A DNA stretch of 64,000 bases from Larus michahellis. Its lineage: Eukaryota > Chordata > Aves > Charadriiformes > Laridae. Within the stretch, counting starts at the first letter, position 1; the number at the start of each line of letters is the position of its first letter. Positions 45,094 to 56,304 of this stretch are shown here, in pieces. The notes under the pieces were generated by a model. It saw nothing but the letters and a program-made list of their open reading frames with translations, did not search any database and had not been told where the DNA came from. The position numbers and the translations under genes were made by a program. Location of the stretch: contig NC_133898.1 in assembly GCF_964199755.1 (NCBI RefSeq), positions 127,966,224 to 128,030,223 of the forward strand, read 5' to 3'.

Positions 45094-46250
45094 TGTGGAA
45101 TAAATACTAAATTGGCTAAAAATACAAAAGTACAGCATTGTTCACACATTAAGGAAAAGTATAAAATCAAGAGGCTTCTGAGGTAGAAAACAGCCACAGT
45201 TGGCATGAAGAATCCAACATCTGTGGTTCCTTGATAAGCTACATGAGGTACAGGACAGGATGCAATTATTCTGCGGCTTTACCTTATGATGTATAGTGGA
45301 TATGGGAATGGGATGATACCAGGAAACAGATAAGCTGCCAATTAGCTGCCTGCTCGATACTCGGAGCCAACATTTTGTCAAATTTTGATGAAATGCTGTC
45401 CTTTGTGCGAACTTTGCTCATTATAACGTCATTATAATACCAAAACACACCTCCATCCCAAAGGCTACCCACCTCCAAGGTGCGACCACTCCTTCTTGAG
45501 CCTGCGCACTGAATTTCTCGTAAATTACACCTTTAATTGTGAAGCGAGAAAAATTTACACCAATCATAATAAAAGTATGTATGACTAAAGTCACTCAAAC
45601 TCCACCTTGAAGATAACAAATAGTATAAAAATAGCCCGAGAGAGGGGGGATACCCAGGGAAGACATCATCTCAAAGAATTACATCAGTGACTTCTGGGAG
45701 CAGTCGACGGGCTGAGCCTCTCTTCCCCCCCATAGGGACGCCTTTGGGTAAGACTTAGATTATACCTAGTGCTTTCTCGGTAAACTTAGAAATTTCTCTA
45801 GAGACTCTCTTTTCTACATTTATAGCCAGGCTGTATCTTTAGAACTTTGTTTCGCGTTTTGTATATGTAACAATACTTTCATTTGCACATGCTTTGCAGA
45901 CAGTGTATTTATCACCGGCAACCCTAAGAACCTATATATCTGTTGCTTAAATAAACTGCACTTTTTTTAAGTAGCCAGTCATTTTGGTTTCTCACTGAAC
46001 GTGACCAAAGACTCGAGAGTGGCCGTGCTAGTTCAGGAGCACGACTAGACTGAAGGTGCAGTCCACTATTAGTGTATCCAAATCGTAATAGTTTAATACG
46101 TATTAAACGCGATTGGACTGATAGTGCTGGATTGGGCATCACTCAGAATTTAAACCTAGCCACACCTGGCCTCCCACCTCGGTGAGGAGTGTTAGAACGC
46201 AAGGGGGTTTATTTTCTGCCAAAAACCGCTTAGCCCCTTTTCACACAACA
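45094..46250 (+). mobile_element. Probable solo LTR of an endogenous retrovirus (ERVL-like)
   Basis: A 1.16-kb block opening TGTGGAATAA and closing CACACAACA, flanked by the direct repeat gtgct (45089-45093 and 46251-46255). Inside are a TATA-like tataaaa (45624-45630) and an AATAAA (45950-45955) about 325 bp apart, as expected for U3, R and U5. No internal retroviral region follows, so it looks like a solo LTR left by recombination. The 5-bp target duplication favours an ERVL-type element. The left boundary is the weaker of the two. Confidence 0.5.
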
Positions 46251-47128
46251 GTGCTTCTGAGAAGACAATGTCCGAATCATTACGTTGCACATCTATAACT
46301 TGGAAATGTGTTTGCTAGTGTCTTTCTCTTTCCCTCTTTGTACCCTTGTTCCCAGTTTGTGTCACTGTCGCAGGTCTGGTGTTATACAAAATGTTCCTGG
46401 TTTTCTCTTGCGTGAGGTCCCCTCAGAAGTGAAATTTCTCAGATGCCTCCAGGCCCTCTGAAGGAAACATCTGGAGATATCTTGGCATTTTCTACACTGC
46501 TACACCATGATGGCAGGGAAAAAGAGACAGAAAGCCTGAATTCTGTCTCTGACATCTCAGTCAAAAATACCATAATACCTTCAAAAAGCAGCATGGAAAC
46601 CACCAGAATGTGTATCTGCTGGACCCAAGCACCCATGAAATCATCGTAGAGGGAAGCTAGATTTCACCCCTGACAAAAATACCATGGTAAATGCAGGAGT
46701 GTTCCAGGGATATGGCTATTGGGAAGCGGGGGATGAAATGACCTCCCTTTTCCCTTGGGGGGTGATGGGGTGCAAGAGGAGAAATGTCTAGCTGTAAGAG
46801 CCACAAGCCCACCCGTGTGTTATTGCCCGTGGTGCAAGAGTTCTGACAAACATCCCCTCCTTCCCTACAAAAAACACCCAAGCTTCAAACATATGAATGT
46901 CATTGTAACTGATTTTATTAAAGGGAGGGAAAGAAATATTTTCCATGGTGTTGCCTGGTTTATATTTATGTTTTTGCAGATACTGATGTTTGCTTCACTG
47001 CAAAGGAATATTTTTGAGAGCTTTTCGTTGCAGCAGGAACTGGTGCCACCAGGAACAATGGGATCAGGGTAATTCAGAGGCCATTCGGTAGAAGCAGAAA
47101 GGATCTCCAAGGAGTATCCAGGCAGCCT

Positions 47129-47673
47129 TCAGGCACGCCACCCCCTGCACAGTGAAGAAGAGAGAGTCTCAGGTTACCTACCGGTAGCTTTTCTGCAGTG
47201 AGGTTCTCTTTATTTCACGGCACCAGAGCGAACGTCCCCTGAGGACCGTCTATGCCAGCAGCTTTGGCATTGGAGATGGAAGACTGGATGGTGTCAGGAA
47301 CTGTGCCTCTAAGATGTTGCTCTGGACAAAAGCTAAGGAGGCTATCAGTCATTGTGATGGTGATCCCTGCACTTCTACATACCTTCTGCAGCAAGAGAAT
47401 CCATTAACACATGTTCCAACCCAGTAATATGGCCGCCGACATATCCCTGGGAAACAGCGTCCATTTTGGGCTGCACAAGGATCAAATGGCCTAGGAATGA
47501 AGTGCTGACCTGCACAGTGGAAAGAGAATAGTCATTTATCATGAAAGCGATCGAAAGCGGATGCTTTCTCTTTCTCCCCTCTCTAATTCCTCTCTCTACC
47601 CCCCTCACACCTTACCTGCAGCCCCTTGGAGCATCATGAAGAGGACAACCAGGAGCTGGTAAAGGATCCTCAT
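47129..47673 (-). CDS. AvBD7: Avian beta-defensin 7
   Basis: A 66-residue precursor on the minus strand. The signal exon runs from ATG 47673 to 47616 ([19 protein letters not shown]). Exon 3 is 47509-47383 (acceptor cactgtgcag, donor gtatgt): [11 protein letters not shown], then [28 protein letters not shown] and CCR. Exon 4 starts at 47144 and adds R-GWRA with TGA at 47131-47129. A poly(A) signal is at 46919-46914. [20 protein letters not shown] and RGWR match chicken AvBD7. The loop between cysteines 4 and 5 is one residue shorter than I remember in chicken (VNGFS against NNGIGS), and the residues after the double cysteine are RR instead of AR. The gene is compact: its introns are only about 105 and 240 bp. 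Confidence 0.93.
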
Positions 47674-47702
47674 GGTCAGAGCTGGGATGTGAATTCCTTA
47701 CC

Positions 47703-47808
47703 TGTAATGAGTAGAGACCACAAGACCGAAAGGCACTGGAGGGTTCCCTCCTCACTGGGAGATGCTTAAAACATGCCCAGAGTGACCAAAGCCAAAATCT
47801 TATAAAAT
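47703..47808 (-). promoter_or_regulatory. AvBD7 promoter and 5' leader
   Basis: On the minus strand a TATTTTATAAG element lies at about 47,809-47,799, roughly 130 bp before the ATG. No separate exon 1 is evident; the leader can run straight into the signal exon. A ttacag|gtaagg string at about 47,703 looks like a splice site but leaves only about 30 bp before the ATG, too little for an intron. Confidence 0.5.
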
Positions 47809-47859
47809 ACAGTGGACTTGAATGAAAAACAGAGTGAAAACTGCATCCTTGGAGATAGT

Positions 47860-49625
47860 AAAAATTTCACTGAATATACCTTTAATCAACCTGACCTAAT
47901 TAGCCTTGCTTTGAGCATGGATTCAGACTAGAAACTCTTGGACTCCTTTCCAACCAAAATTATTTTGAGATTCTATTGTGGGTTTGCTTTTTAATATTGG
48001 TCTTCTTGCATTGAAAAAAAAAAGATATTCCGGATCTGTTCAACACCAGATGGGTTACTCTGGTACTAATACAGACCCACAGATTATTCACCTTCACTTC
48101 AATGTAGTTCACAAAGTGTTCAGAGACTGAACCAACGGTTGTCCTTCAGAAAGTCTAAAAAAGACGTCTGTGTCACTTGAACATCAATTAAGGTGACAAC
48201 TGCCTCAAAATATTACTGGAATTCAGGCAAGATATGTAGCTCAAAATGCAACTCTGAAGTGCTGGGCTGGCCAGATGCCTGTTTCTGTAGGCAGCTAGAC
48301 ATTTCTTAACCCACAAGCCCTCTCTGATGCCTTGAGTGAAGGTTTCTGGGTTCACTCCTCTTGGAGGTCAGCAAACACAGTTTCCTTCTGCAAGCCCCAC
48401 AAGTGACCCACGGTTCTGCAGGACACATACAGCCTGGACGCACTGGAGTCATTAGAAGGAAGGGGTTAATGAAAGCAGAATACTCATTAAACTTGAGATT
48501 AATGAAAGGAAAAGAAGTGTATAGAGGCGAAAAGGTGAGGGTGCCTGGCCAGAACCAGGCAAGGAATTACCAGTGGAGGAGGTGGAGGATCACCAGTGCT
48601 GTCTGTCTCTTCTCCAGCGGCTGCTCCAGACCCAAACACGCCTCTTTATGTAAAGATTTGGGGATGCTGGCAGTCCACTCATGGGCCAATTAAAAAAAGC
48701 CTTTTCCAGAAAAATTTGTCCGGTACTTTGGTGTCTTCCAATGAGAAAGGAGGGTCTGCTTTGAGACTGCTTTCACCACAAAGTCCCTGATCTTTGTGCA
48801 ACCTATCTTAGACCACCCACATTTGTGTAAGATACGTTAGGCCACAGGGTTACGTAAAATACCTGGAAACATGCAATGACTGCTCCTTTTGGTCCCACAG
48901 GCTCCTTTTTCTGCCTTTGGTACACAGCTTCATCTTCTAATTTGCAGCAGTAGCGTGGTTGTTTCTTCCCTTCATAACATTTTGTCCTTTACATCCAACC
49001 TTCTGGTTGTCTTCCCTCCCCATGTCAGTAAAAGAATAAACATTGCTTACGTCTCAGCTTATTAATTACAAAGTTAATAGTCTAGTGCATAATGAAATTC
49101 TGAGGTATGAAATTATAGCAGGAATACAATCTTTCATATAAAATATTATAATAGATCACATTTTCATTTCTACTGCTTCATCTCTGGATTATTCTTGGTT
49201 TTTTCCATTGTTTCACTGTCCTTACCGATATCAACTTTTACTCAACCTTTCTCAGGCTGCCCAGCCTCTGGCAGGATAATCAGCACACCTGCCAACCTCA
49301 TAATCTATTTCCCAAATTTTCTATGAAAGAAAAGCAGTTTATTAAGAAGAAATTTCATTTCTGATCCTTCCAGTTTTGAACGCCAGTCAGAAGTCACAAA
49401 TTTTCTTTATATACTTGTGCATGTATATTTGTATATACATATTATATACATGGATCAGTATACATATAGGCATTCAAACATTAAATATTTACTTCAAAGG
49501 CTGTAAAAATTTTACAGTTTCTGAGCCATAAGCACGTTTGCTTTTACTCAGTTTATGTCCTTTCTGGGACACAGAAGCAGCAATTCCTGCTTCTGAAACC
49601 CTTCTGCTCTAAGTATAAACCTTAT
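47860..49625. other. Spacer upstream of AvBD7; no gene seen
   Basis: Unique AT-rich sequence with short open frames only. A TA-rich simple stretch lies near 49,410-49,470. Confidence 0.55.
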
Positions 49626-49629
49626 GAAG

Positions 49630-49782
49630 AACTGGAGACATCCAAGGCCAGGCTTGATGAGGCTCTGAGCAACCAGATCTAGTTAAAGATGTCCCTTCTC
49701 ACTGCAGGGGGGTGCACTAGATGGCCTTTAAATGTCCCTTCCAACCCAACACATTCTAGGATTCTATGATTCTATGATTAAC
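49630..49782 (+). mobile_element. CR1 LINE 3' tail
   Basis: Begins gacatccaaggccaggcttg and ends cccttccaacccaac followed by the repeated ATTCTATG tail. Only about 150 bp remain. Confidence 0.8.
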
Positions 49783-51287
49783 TCCACCCTCTGTCAGGAC
49801 ATCTTTATTGACAGTTTATTCCATATAATCCAGGGTAGGGTAGGGAGGATGAGTAGCACATGTGAAAAGCACATGTGAAAAGAGACTGCTGAGGCTCAGT
49901 CTCCTCTTCCATGGCAGCGACCGATGTAGCTGGCCATGTGTTTTTAAACCCCTGATGGTCCACAACCACAGCACAGAGAAGGAATTTTCTGCATTTTTTT
50001 TTTCACAGGGAACACATTGAAAACAAAAGTCTCTGAATCTCTAACATGGATTTTATCAGTGAACAAAGTCAAATGAGGAGATTTTTGGCATGGAGAAATG
50101 CAGACCTCCCTGTCGCCTGCATCTAGTGGTGACCAAACCTTCCCTCCAGGTTTACCTTTAGTCTGGCAAATTTATGTGGTTTTCTGGTTATTACAAACCC
50201 CACACAGCCCCTTTCTGCAACAGCAAGAAATGTTCTTTCTTTCCACCTTTCCTTATCCCCATCCTGACAAGATGCCTGGTCCTTCTTCCTTTTAGACCTT
50301 CCCCCTCTCCCATGCTACCCCGTCTCCTCTGGATGTGTCTCTCCTTATCCCACTCTCTGCTCCAGTTTTACCCCATAAAAGATATCAACAAATAATTGCC
50401 TATGAGCCAACAATTTAAAGTCAAGCCATGCCTTGCAGTAGCAGATTTGTCAACCCATGACATGAGGAGCTCATTTCCATAGTTGGAGGATGGTGGGAAG
50501 ACCCAGATGCACACAGATGCTCTCAGCTTGGCCGTCAGACACTTGGCTCTGTTGTGTCCCACCAGGCAGAAGGTCTGGATCTGTGGTACCCTCATCCAAA
50601 GGTTCCAACTGTTTTCCCTTTTGACAGTTGCAGAACTGTGTCTACTCTATTCCCTTTGGAAAAATGTGTGGCTTGAAAAAAGCAACACAGACTTGCAGGA
50701 ACGCAGGGTAGAAGGGTAATTTTCTAGGTGGGGCTGGTGCTGGAGATGGGAGCAGAGTGGCACCAGGTTTCATGGACATTAATTGCACTGGTGATGTTGG
50801 ACTGGAGCAGGAGTGCCCAGGGACTGCTTGGTTATGGCCTCTTTATGTGAAGGAAAAAAAATGTGTTGCCTTAAAAAATGCTGTGATAATTCCTGATTCA
50901 GGCAACCCAGTACTGCAGCAGCCCAAAACTTGTATGAGCGGTTGAATTGGGCCATATGTGTAAACATGCTTAAGCCGCCTTGGACTAAAGGAAGAGGAGG
51001 AGGAATCTAAAACTTTTGTGAAGTTCTGGAGTCCTGAATTTACACTTTGTAACAACTGTTTCCAGGGACACGTTTATTTTTATTACGGTGCAACAGAATG
51101 GACATAGCCAACTTCCCCTGGTGATTCCTGCAGTGCTTTACAGACCTTCTGGATCATGTAACCAGGAGGACCAGAAACCTAGCTGCCCAGGAGGGATGCC
51201 ACATTTGGGAGAGGAAGGGGACGGAAATGGGCTGTTTCTCTTTGTGGGACTTCATGTGAATGATTTTAAGAAATCTCACTGCTGGAA

Positions 51288-51575
51288 ATAGGAGCCCCCC
51301 TTTGATAGGATGAGGGGTAATGTCTTTAAACTGAAAGAGGGGAGATTTAGATGAGATATCAGGAAAAAATTCTTGACTGTGAGCATGGTGAGCCCCTGTC
51401 CCAGGTTGCCCAGAGAAGCTGTGGCTGCCCCAGCCCTGGAGGGGTTCAAGGCCAGGTTGGACGGGGCTTGGAGACACCTGGTCTGGTGGGGGGTGTCCCT
51501 GCCCAGGGCAGGGGGTGGCACTGGATGGTCTTGAAGGTCCCTTCCAACCCAAACCATTCTATGATTCTGTGAATA
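51288..51575 (+). mobile_element. CR1 LINE 3' end
   Basis: About 290 bp: cttgactgtgagcatggtga, ggttgcccagagaagctgtg, cccttccaacccaaaccatt and an ATTCTATG-type tail. It is a different CR1 subfamily from the array copies, judged by the 3' UTR-proximal sequence. Confidence 0.8.
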
Positions 51576-52142
51576 TCTTCCTCAAGATCAGCTATCAGCT
51601 TTATGGTTGTTTGAGTGCCCTGAACAGGAAGGTAGCCGAGATGTCCACTTTCAGATTGTCTAAATCTATGTGTCTGTCCCAGCTGGATAAATTCTCCATC
51701 CGGCGTAAAATCTGGATTTGCATTACAGTCAGTGAAGCTCAGACAAATATTACTGTTGCTCTGTAGACGTACAGATGATTTTTCACTCTCTGGTTCCTCA
51801 AGAACAACATTTGCCCTCATATTTCAAGGGCTTTGCAATTAGCTGGCAAATCCTGTTTGCTTATGTCTTCTCTGAGCTCGGGGGTCCCTGTGTGGGGAGA
51901 GGTGCAGCCCACCCTCTGTGTTCGGAGGGAGCAGGGGGCAGCTCACTCTGTGATTTCCAAGCAGGTTTTGGCCAAGTCAGGTCTGGGCAGGTTTCCACGG
52001 GGCTCACCAAGGCCACTGAATGGACAGCAGGGCTGTTCCCTGGCTGGATTTCATGAGGTTGTTTGGTTTTTTTTGTAAATTGTGATGTGCCGCAAGGACA
52101 AGCGTTGGGCAATTGTACCAAAGGTCTGTCAACTCTTCCTGT

Positions 52143-52203
52143 CATTGCACAGAGGACACTGGAGGAAGAGGATGACAAAGGGAAGGTAAAGGATTCTATG
52201 GCT
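52143..52203 (-). pseudogene. Relic of a beta-defensin signal-peptide exon
   Basis: On the minus strand the sequence reads like gcc-ATG-AGA-ATC-CTT-TAC but with the start codon damaged (gccatagaatcc). It then continues RILYLPFVILFLQ in the frame expected for an AvBD exon 2. No GTAAG donor at the expected place and no cysteine exon were found. It probably marks a lost gene between AvBD7 and AvBD8. Confidence 0.45.
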
Positions 52204-52544
52204 TCAGGTTGGCTGAGGACATCCCATCATCAGAGGTAAGCTGCAGCATGACGGAGGTGATAATACAGACACGAAGGGCTTAACCCCGTTGCCTCCACAC
52301 CAGCATCTAGAGCAATTTGCAGGGCTCTGGACTGTCTGAGACCTCCCCCTGGTGGACATGGGTCAGGAGAGAGGAGACCAAGCCTTGGTGGAGCAGCTGG
52401 GAAGGCCAGGTGGAATCTCAGGTGACATTTGTCTGAGTGTGAGAAAAAAAAATGAGACCTGGATATTCACAGAGCACAGGAGTCAGTGGCATACTGAGAG
52501 ATAAAAAGCCAGAAGAGTCCTTCCACAGGCTCACATTAAGAACA

Positions 52545-52632
52545 TTTTATATATAAATATATAAATATATAAATATATAAATATATAAATATATAAATAT
52601 ATAAATATATATATACATATATATATATATAT
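52545..52632. repeat. AT-rich microsatellite, atataaat-type 8-mer repeat
   Basis: About seven head-to-tail copies of an 8-bp atataaat-type unit, followed by a pure (AT) run. Other TA/CA-rich simple sequence lies at 52,905-52,950. Confidence 0.85.
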
Positions 52633-52639
52633 CAGTGTG

Positions 52640-54355
52640 CATTTGGTAGGTGGACTGCAGGGAAATGGGAGAGTAAGAAACGCCATCATTATAGTATATG
52701 TGTAACTAAATAAATTTACTTAAATTAATATCCTGGCTATTCTTGAGTAAAACTAGGATATTAGAAAATTAGAATATCTGGATTAGTCTTTTCTATTCAT
52801 GTGTTCTTCAGCTAAGATAAAATATAAAGCAGTTTAGAAAATTCAGCCTTTATTTCTCACAGAATATTTGTATATTATGAATATATGTGTACATATACAC
52901 AGGCATACTGATACACACACACACATATCTATATATATACATATATGTGCTTGCACTTGTTGTCTCTGTAAGAGAATAACATGATTTTTAGGGCCCCACA
53001 CAGTATCCTTTGCAGTACCGCAGAGAAAAGAAACTGCATAAGACATAGAGCTGTCAAAATACTTCCAGTATACAATATTAATTAATATGCAATATTCATT
53101 CATTTATTATATGTGTTTAATTGCCAAGAAACAGGTTAGGCAAAAGTATACTTTTTGCGAGCTTGAGTAACCAAAACAATATTTAGAACCAATAATAACA
53201 TTCTGTAATTAGAATAACAGATAATTACCATATTTACGAAATTTAAAGTAAGTTTTACATCAAGTATAACAACAGATATGATTAATTAGTTGAAAACCTT
53301 ATCCCTCTCTTGATTCATATTCATTATCATATCATATTGCTCTGTTTTGTACCAGTTTGGGCAGCCGGCACAGGCACAAAGAGGGAAAAAGGAGGAAAGA
53401 GTAATTTTATCCCATTTCAAGGTCCTTTTCAAGAGGTGACTGATTGCCAGATCCCAAAAGCTCAGTTCAGAGCTCTGCGCCTCCAGGAACCCATTTGTGA
53501 ATTTAATATTCACAGTATTTATTTCTGCCTCCTTGTATTTCATCATTTGATTAAGTAAGACTTTTTTTCAAAGAAAAAAAAACAAACACAAACAATAAAA
53601 ACAAATGTGCTTGCCTACTGTAAAGCACAAATGCATGTTCCATCAATTAAATAACATAGGGATGGGATTTGAAATAGCTGTCTCTTTCTGCGCAGTCAAA
53701 TAATCTGTTTGGATTTTTCCTGTCATATAACTTGGGGCTAAGTAAACAGTATTTGGGGCTCCTGTGACACAGAGACTGATGATTTCTAAAGGAAGCAAAT
53801 GTGTCCCACCTCCCTAGGCGTTAATTGTTGGCTGTCTCCAGCTGCTGAGGCAAAAGACATCCCACGGTCCTTCTCCCTGGACCAGCCTCTGTGACCTGTT
53901 AGGGTCAGTATGATTTTCAGAGTGAGGACTGGGCTCTTGTCCATTGCAGGAGTCCACAGCAGGCTGCAAAACACTGAGGGCTTTGAGATTGGACTGTCAG
54001 AAAGCATAATTCACTAACATACCAACGCCGGGGATCAGAAGACATCAGTATAATTAAGAAGAAAATACATAAAACCCTGCTGTCAGAATAATTTACCTAC
54101 TCTTGACTGAAGAAGGCTCTTGGAGAGAAATTTCAGTATTAGCTCTTCATTGCCCTCTTCTGGCAGGCAGGTGACTGGGGAGGTGGATGCTGCTTGGATG
54201 GCTGATTGGAGTACGAGGATGTTGGGATTTTTTTCCAGACTCTTAGTAGTATGATAATTAAAATGCAACATCGTTTTTCTGGACTCACCTGGGTCCTTCA
54301 GGAAGCCTTCAGCAGGGCTGCCATCAGTTTCTCTGGTCCTAATCCTACGGGGGCT
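52640..54355. other. AT-rich spacer; no gene seen
   Basis: Short open frames only, with no defensin-like exon. It holds (CA)n and (TA)n runs at 52,910-52,950. Confidence 0.5.
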
Positions 54356-54356
54356 C

Positions 54357-54640
54357 ATAGAACCATAGAATCGCCTAGGTTGGAAGGGGCCTTTGAGATT
54401 GAGTCCAACCATCAACCTAACTCTGACAAAAATCATCACCAAAAAATATCTCTAAGCACTATGTCTACTCGTCTTTTAAATACCTCCAGGGACGGTGCCT
54501 CAAATACTTCCCTGCAGCCTGTTCCAATGCTTGATAACCCTTTCAGCATAAAAAGTTTTCCGAATATCCAATCTAAACCTCCCCTGGCGCAACTTGAGGC
54601 CGTTTCCTCTTGTCCTCATGTTTGACCAAAGCATGTTTTG
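54357..54640 (-). mobile_element. CR1 LINE 3' end, minus strand
   Basis: Begins with the reversed tail (atagaaccatagaatcgcc) and ggttggaaggggcctttgag, and continues to gtttcctcttgtcctcatg. About 280 bp, diverged. Confidence 0.8.
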
Positions 54641-55364
54641 TAGAGGTTGTTTCCTTTGGCCACCTAGAAAGTGGGTGCGTGGAAGTGCGTGCCTCCCTGA
54701 AACTTTAATTATTCAAAAAATAGTTATTTCCTCTGCAATGAATAGAATATAGGTGTGGTAAATGCAAGAAAAATGAAAATGTTCTTGGTGCAGATAAGCA
54801 CAGATAAGCGTGTTCTTCTGTATGATTGAGCTGCTGCAGAAGGGTTGCTTGAGCTAGGCTGGGTGCTCAACCCCTCTTTGCTCTCCAGACATTATCTACA
54901 GCACTCAAGACTTATCATGACATTGTGTTTTTTTTAAAGTCTTGTGCAAAAACTGCACTTCCCTAATGTTTAGGGAACATTCACAGCTGTTTAGGTGCTG
55001 GGGTAGGTATCTCCAGGCTTCAGAGAGGACCTTTCTGCAATCAGCACCAGGCACCATGGCCATGGGACAGCCCTGAAGAATTAGGTCCTGGCTGGAGCCA
55101 AACAAGCAGTTTCCAATGTATGTCCCAGGGCCCTTTTTTTCACAGCCCACCATGGATCAATATGTTGTACACAAACCAGGGGGTGTGGGGGTGTGGTACT
55201 TTTTGGAAGAGCCAACTGATGGACCAGAGAAAAGGGAGGGAGTTCACAAATGGTCACCATTTCCCATCGACTGCTGGGAAGTGACATTTCGACTGCTGGG
55301 AATCACTGTGAGAAGCCCATGTCCTTGGCCAGCCGGTCTGTGGCAGCTCTGTCATCATCAGGAA

Positions 55365-55429
55365 TATATAAAGACAGTTGTTTTGGAGCAAGACATCGCG
55401 CTACGGAACTCCCCATTGAGAGCAACCAG
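55365..55429 (+). promoter_or_regulatory. AvBD8 promoter (TATA box) and non-coding exon 1
   Basis: TATATAAAG at 55365-55373, predicted start near 55,398, exon 1 ending at 55429 (agcaaccag) before gtaggac. The next acceptor is ttttttcttag, ending at 56271, just ahead of the signal exon. Confidence 0.65.
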
Positions 55430-56304
55430 GTAGGACAGACTGGCCACCGTGCCCCCTCTCCTGAAGTCCTCTAGAGTGAGCTGAAGGTGTAGAGTTTCCA
55501 CACCAGTTTCAACCCATAAGGAGAAAAATACATATCTTTTTGATAATATTCTTTGCTTCTCTAGAAATAAAATAATCATTATAATTGAATTATAATTTTG
55601 CAGCTTAATTAAATCCTCATAAACAACTGAAATGTACAATGTTTGCCATTTCAATAATGTGTTTGGCTGATTATTATGGTCAATAATGGTGATTCTGAAT
55701 GATTATAGTAGTTTGTATTATTTTCAAAAGTTAACTAGAATCTGCAGCAAGAAATGACAGTGAAGAGATACTTTGAGTTTTTCACACATTATAGAGGTGT
55801 TATGAGACGGAGGATAAATAGCTCCTTAGCTTTTTCCATAAAGATATTTTCAAGGACTTACTACTGTCTCATATGCTACAAAAATTACTATTATTTGGAT
55901 AATTAAAGTTTCTGGGTGTTTATTATCCAGAGAAATTGGAATGGCTTAAGTCATTATCTACACATTTCTTACTTTTTTTTTTTTTTTTAAATTATATCAT
56001 CCAGGTTGATGGAAAGAAAACCACAATATTCATCTAATTCTTTTATGTTTTGTAGGCATAAATGCATTTTCTTGATCTTATGCAACATGCTTTCAAAGAT
56101 ATCTTTCCTCTGAAAGTGGCATTTCAAAAGATTTGTTCTAGAAGATTTACTCTATTGCATAAATGACAATTTTTATTAACAAATTGCAGCTTACATGTCA
56201 TAAAGAGTGTTTGGATTAGCTAATGACAAATGTAGGAGAAATGCATAACCTCTTTCTGGTTTTTTTCTTAGTGGCTGTTGTATTTGGTGGCACTGAACTC
56301 GGAC

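Noticed and set aside
50843-51055. Minus-strand GCCSTG string near a possible cysteine pair
   Set aside because: No other cysteines at defensin spacing and no leader exon.
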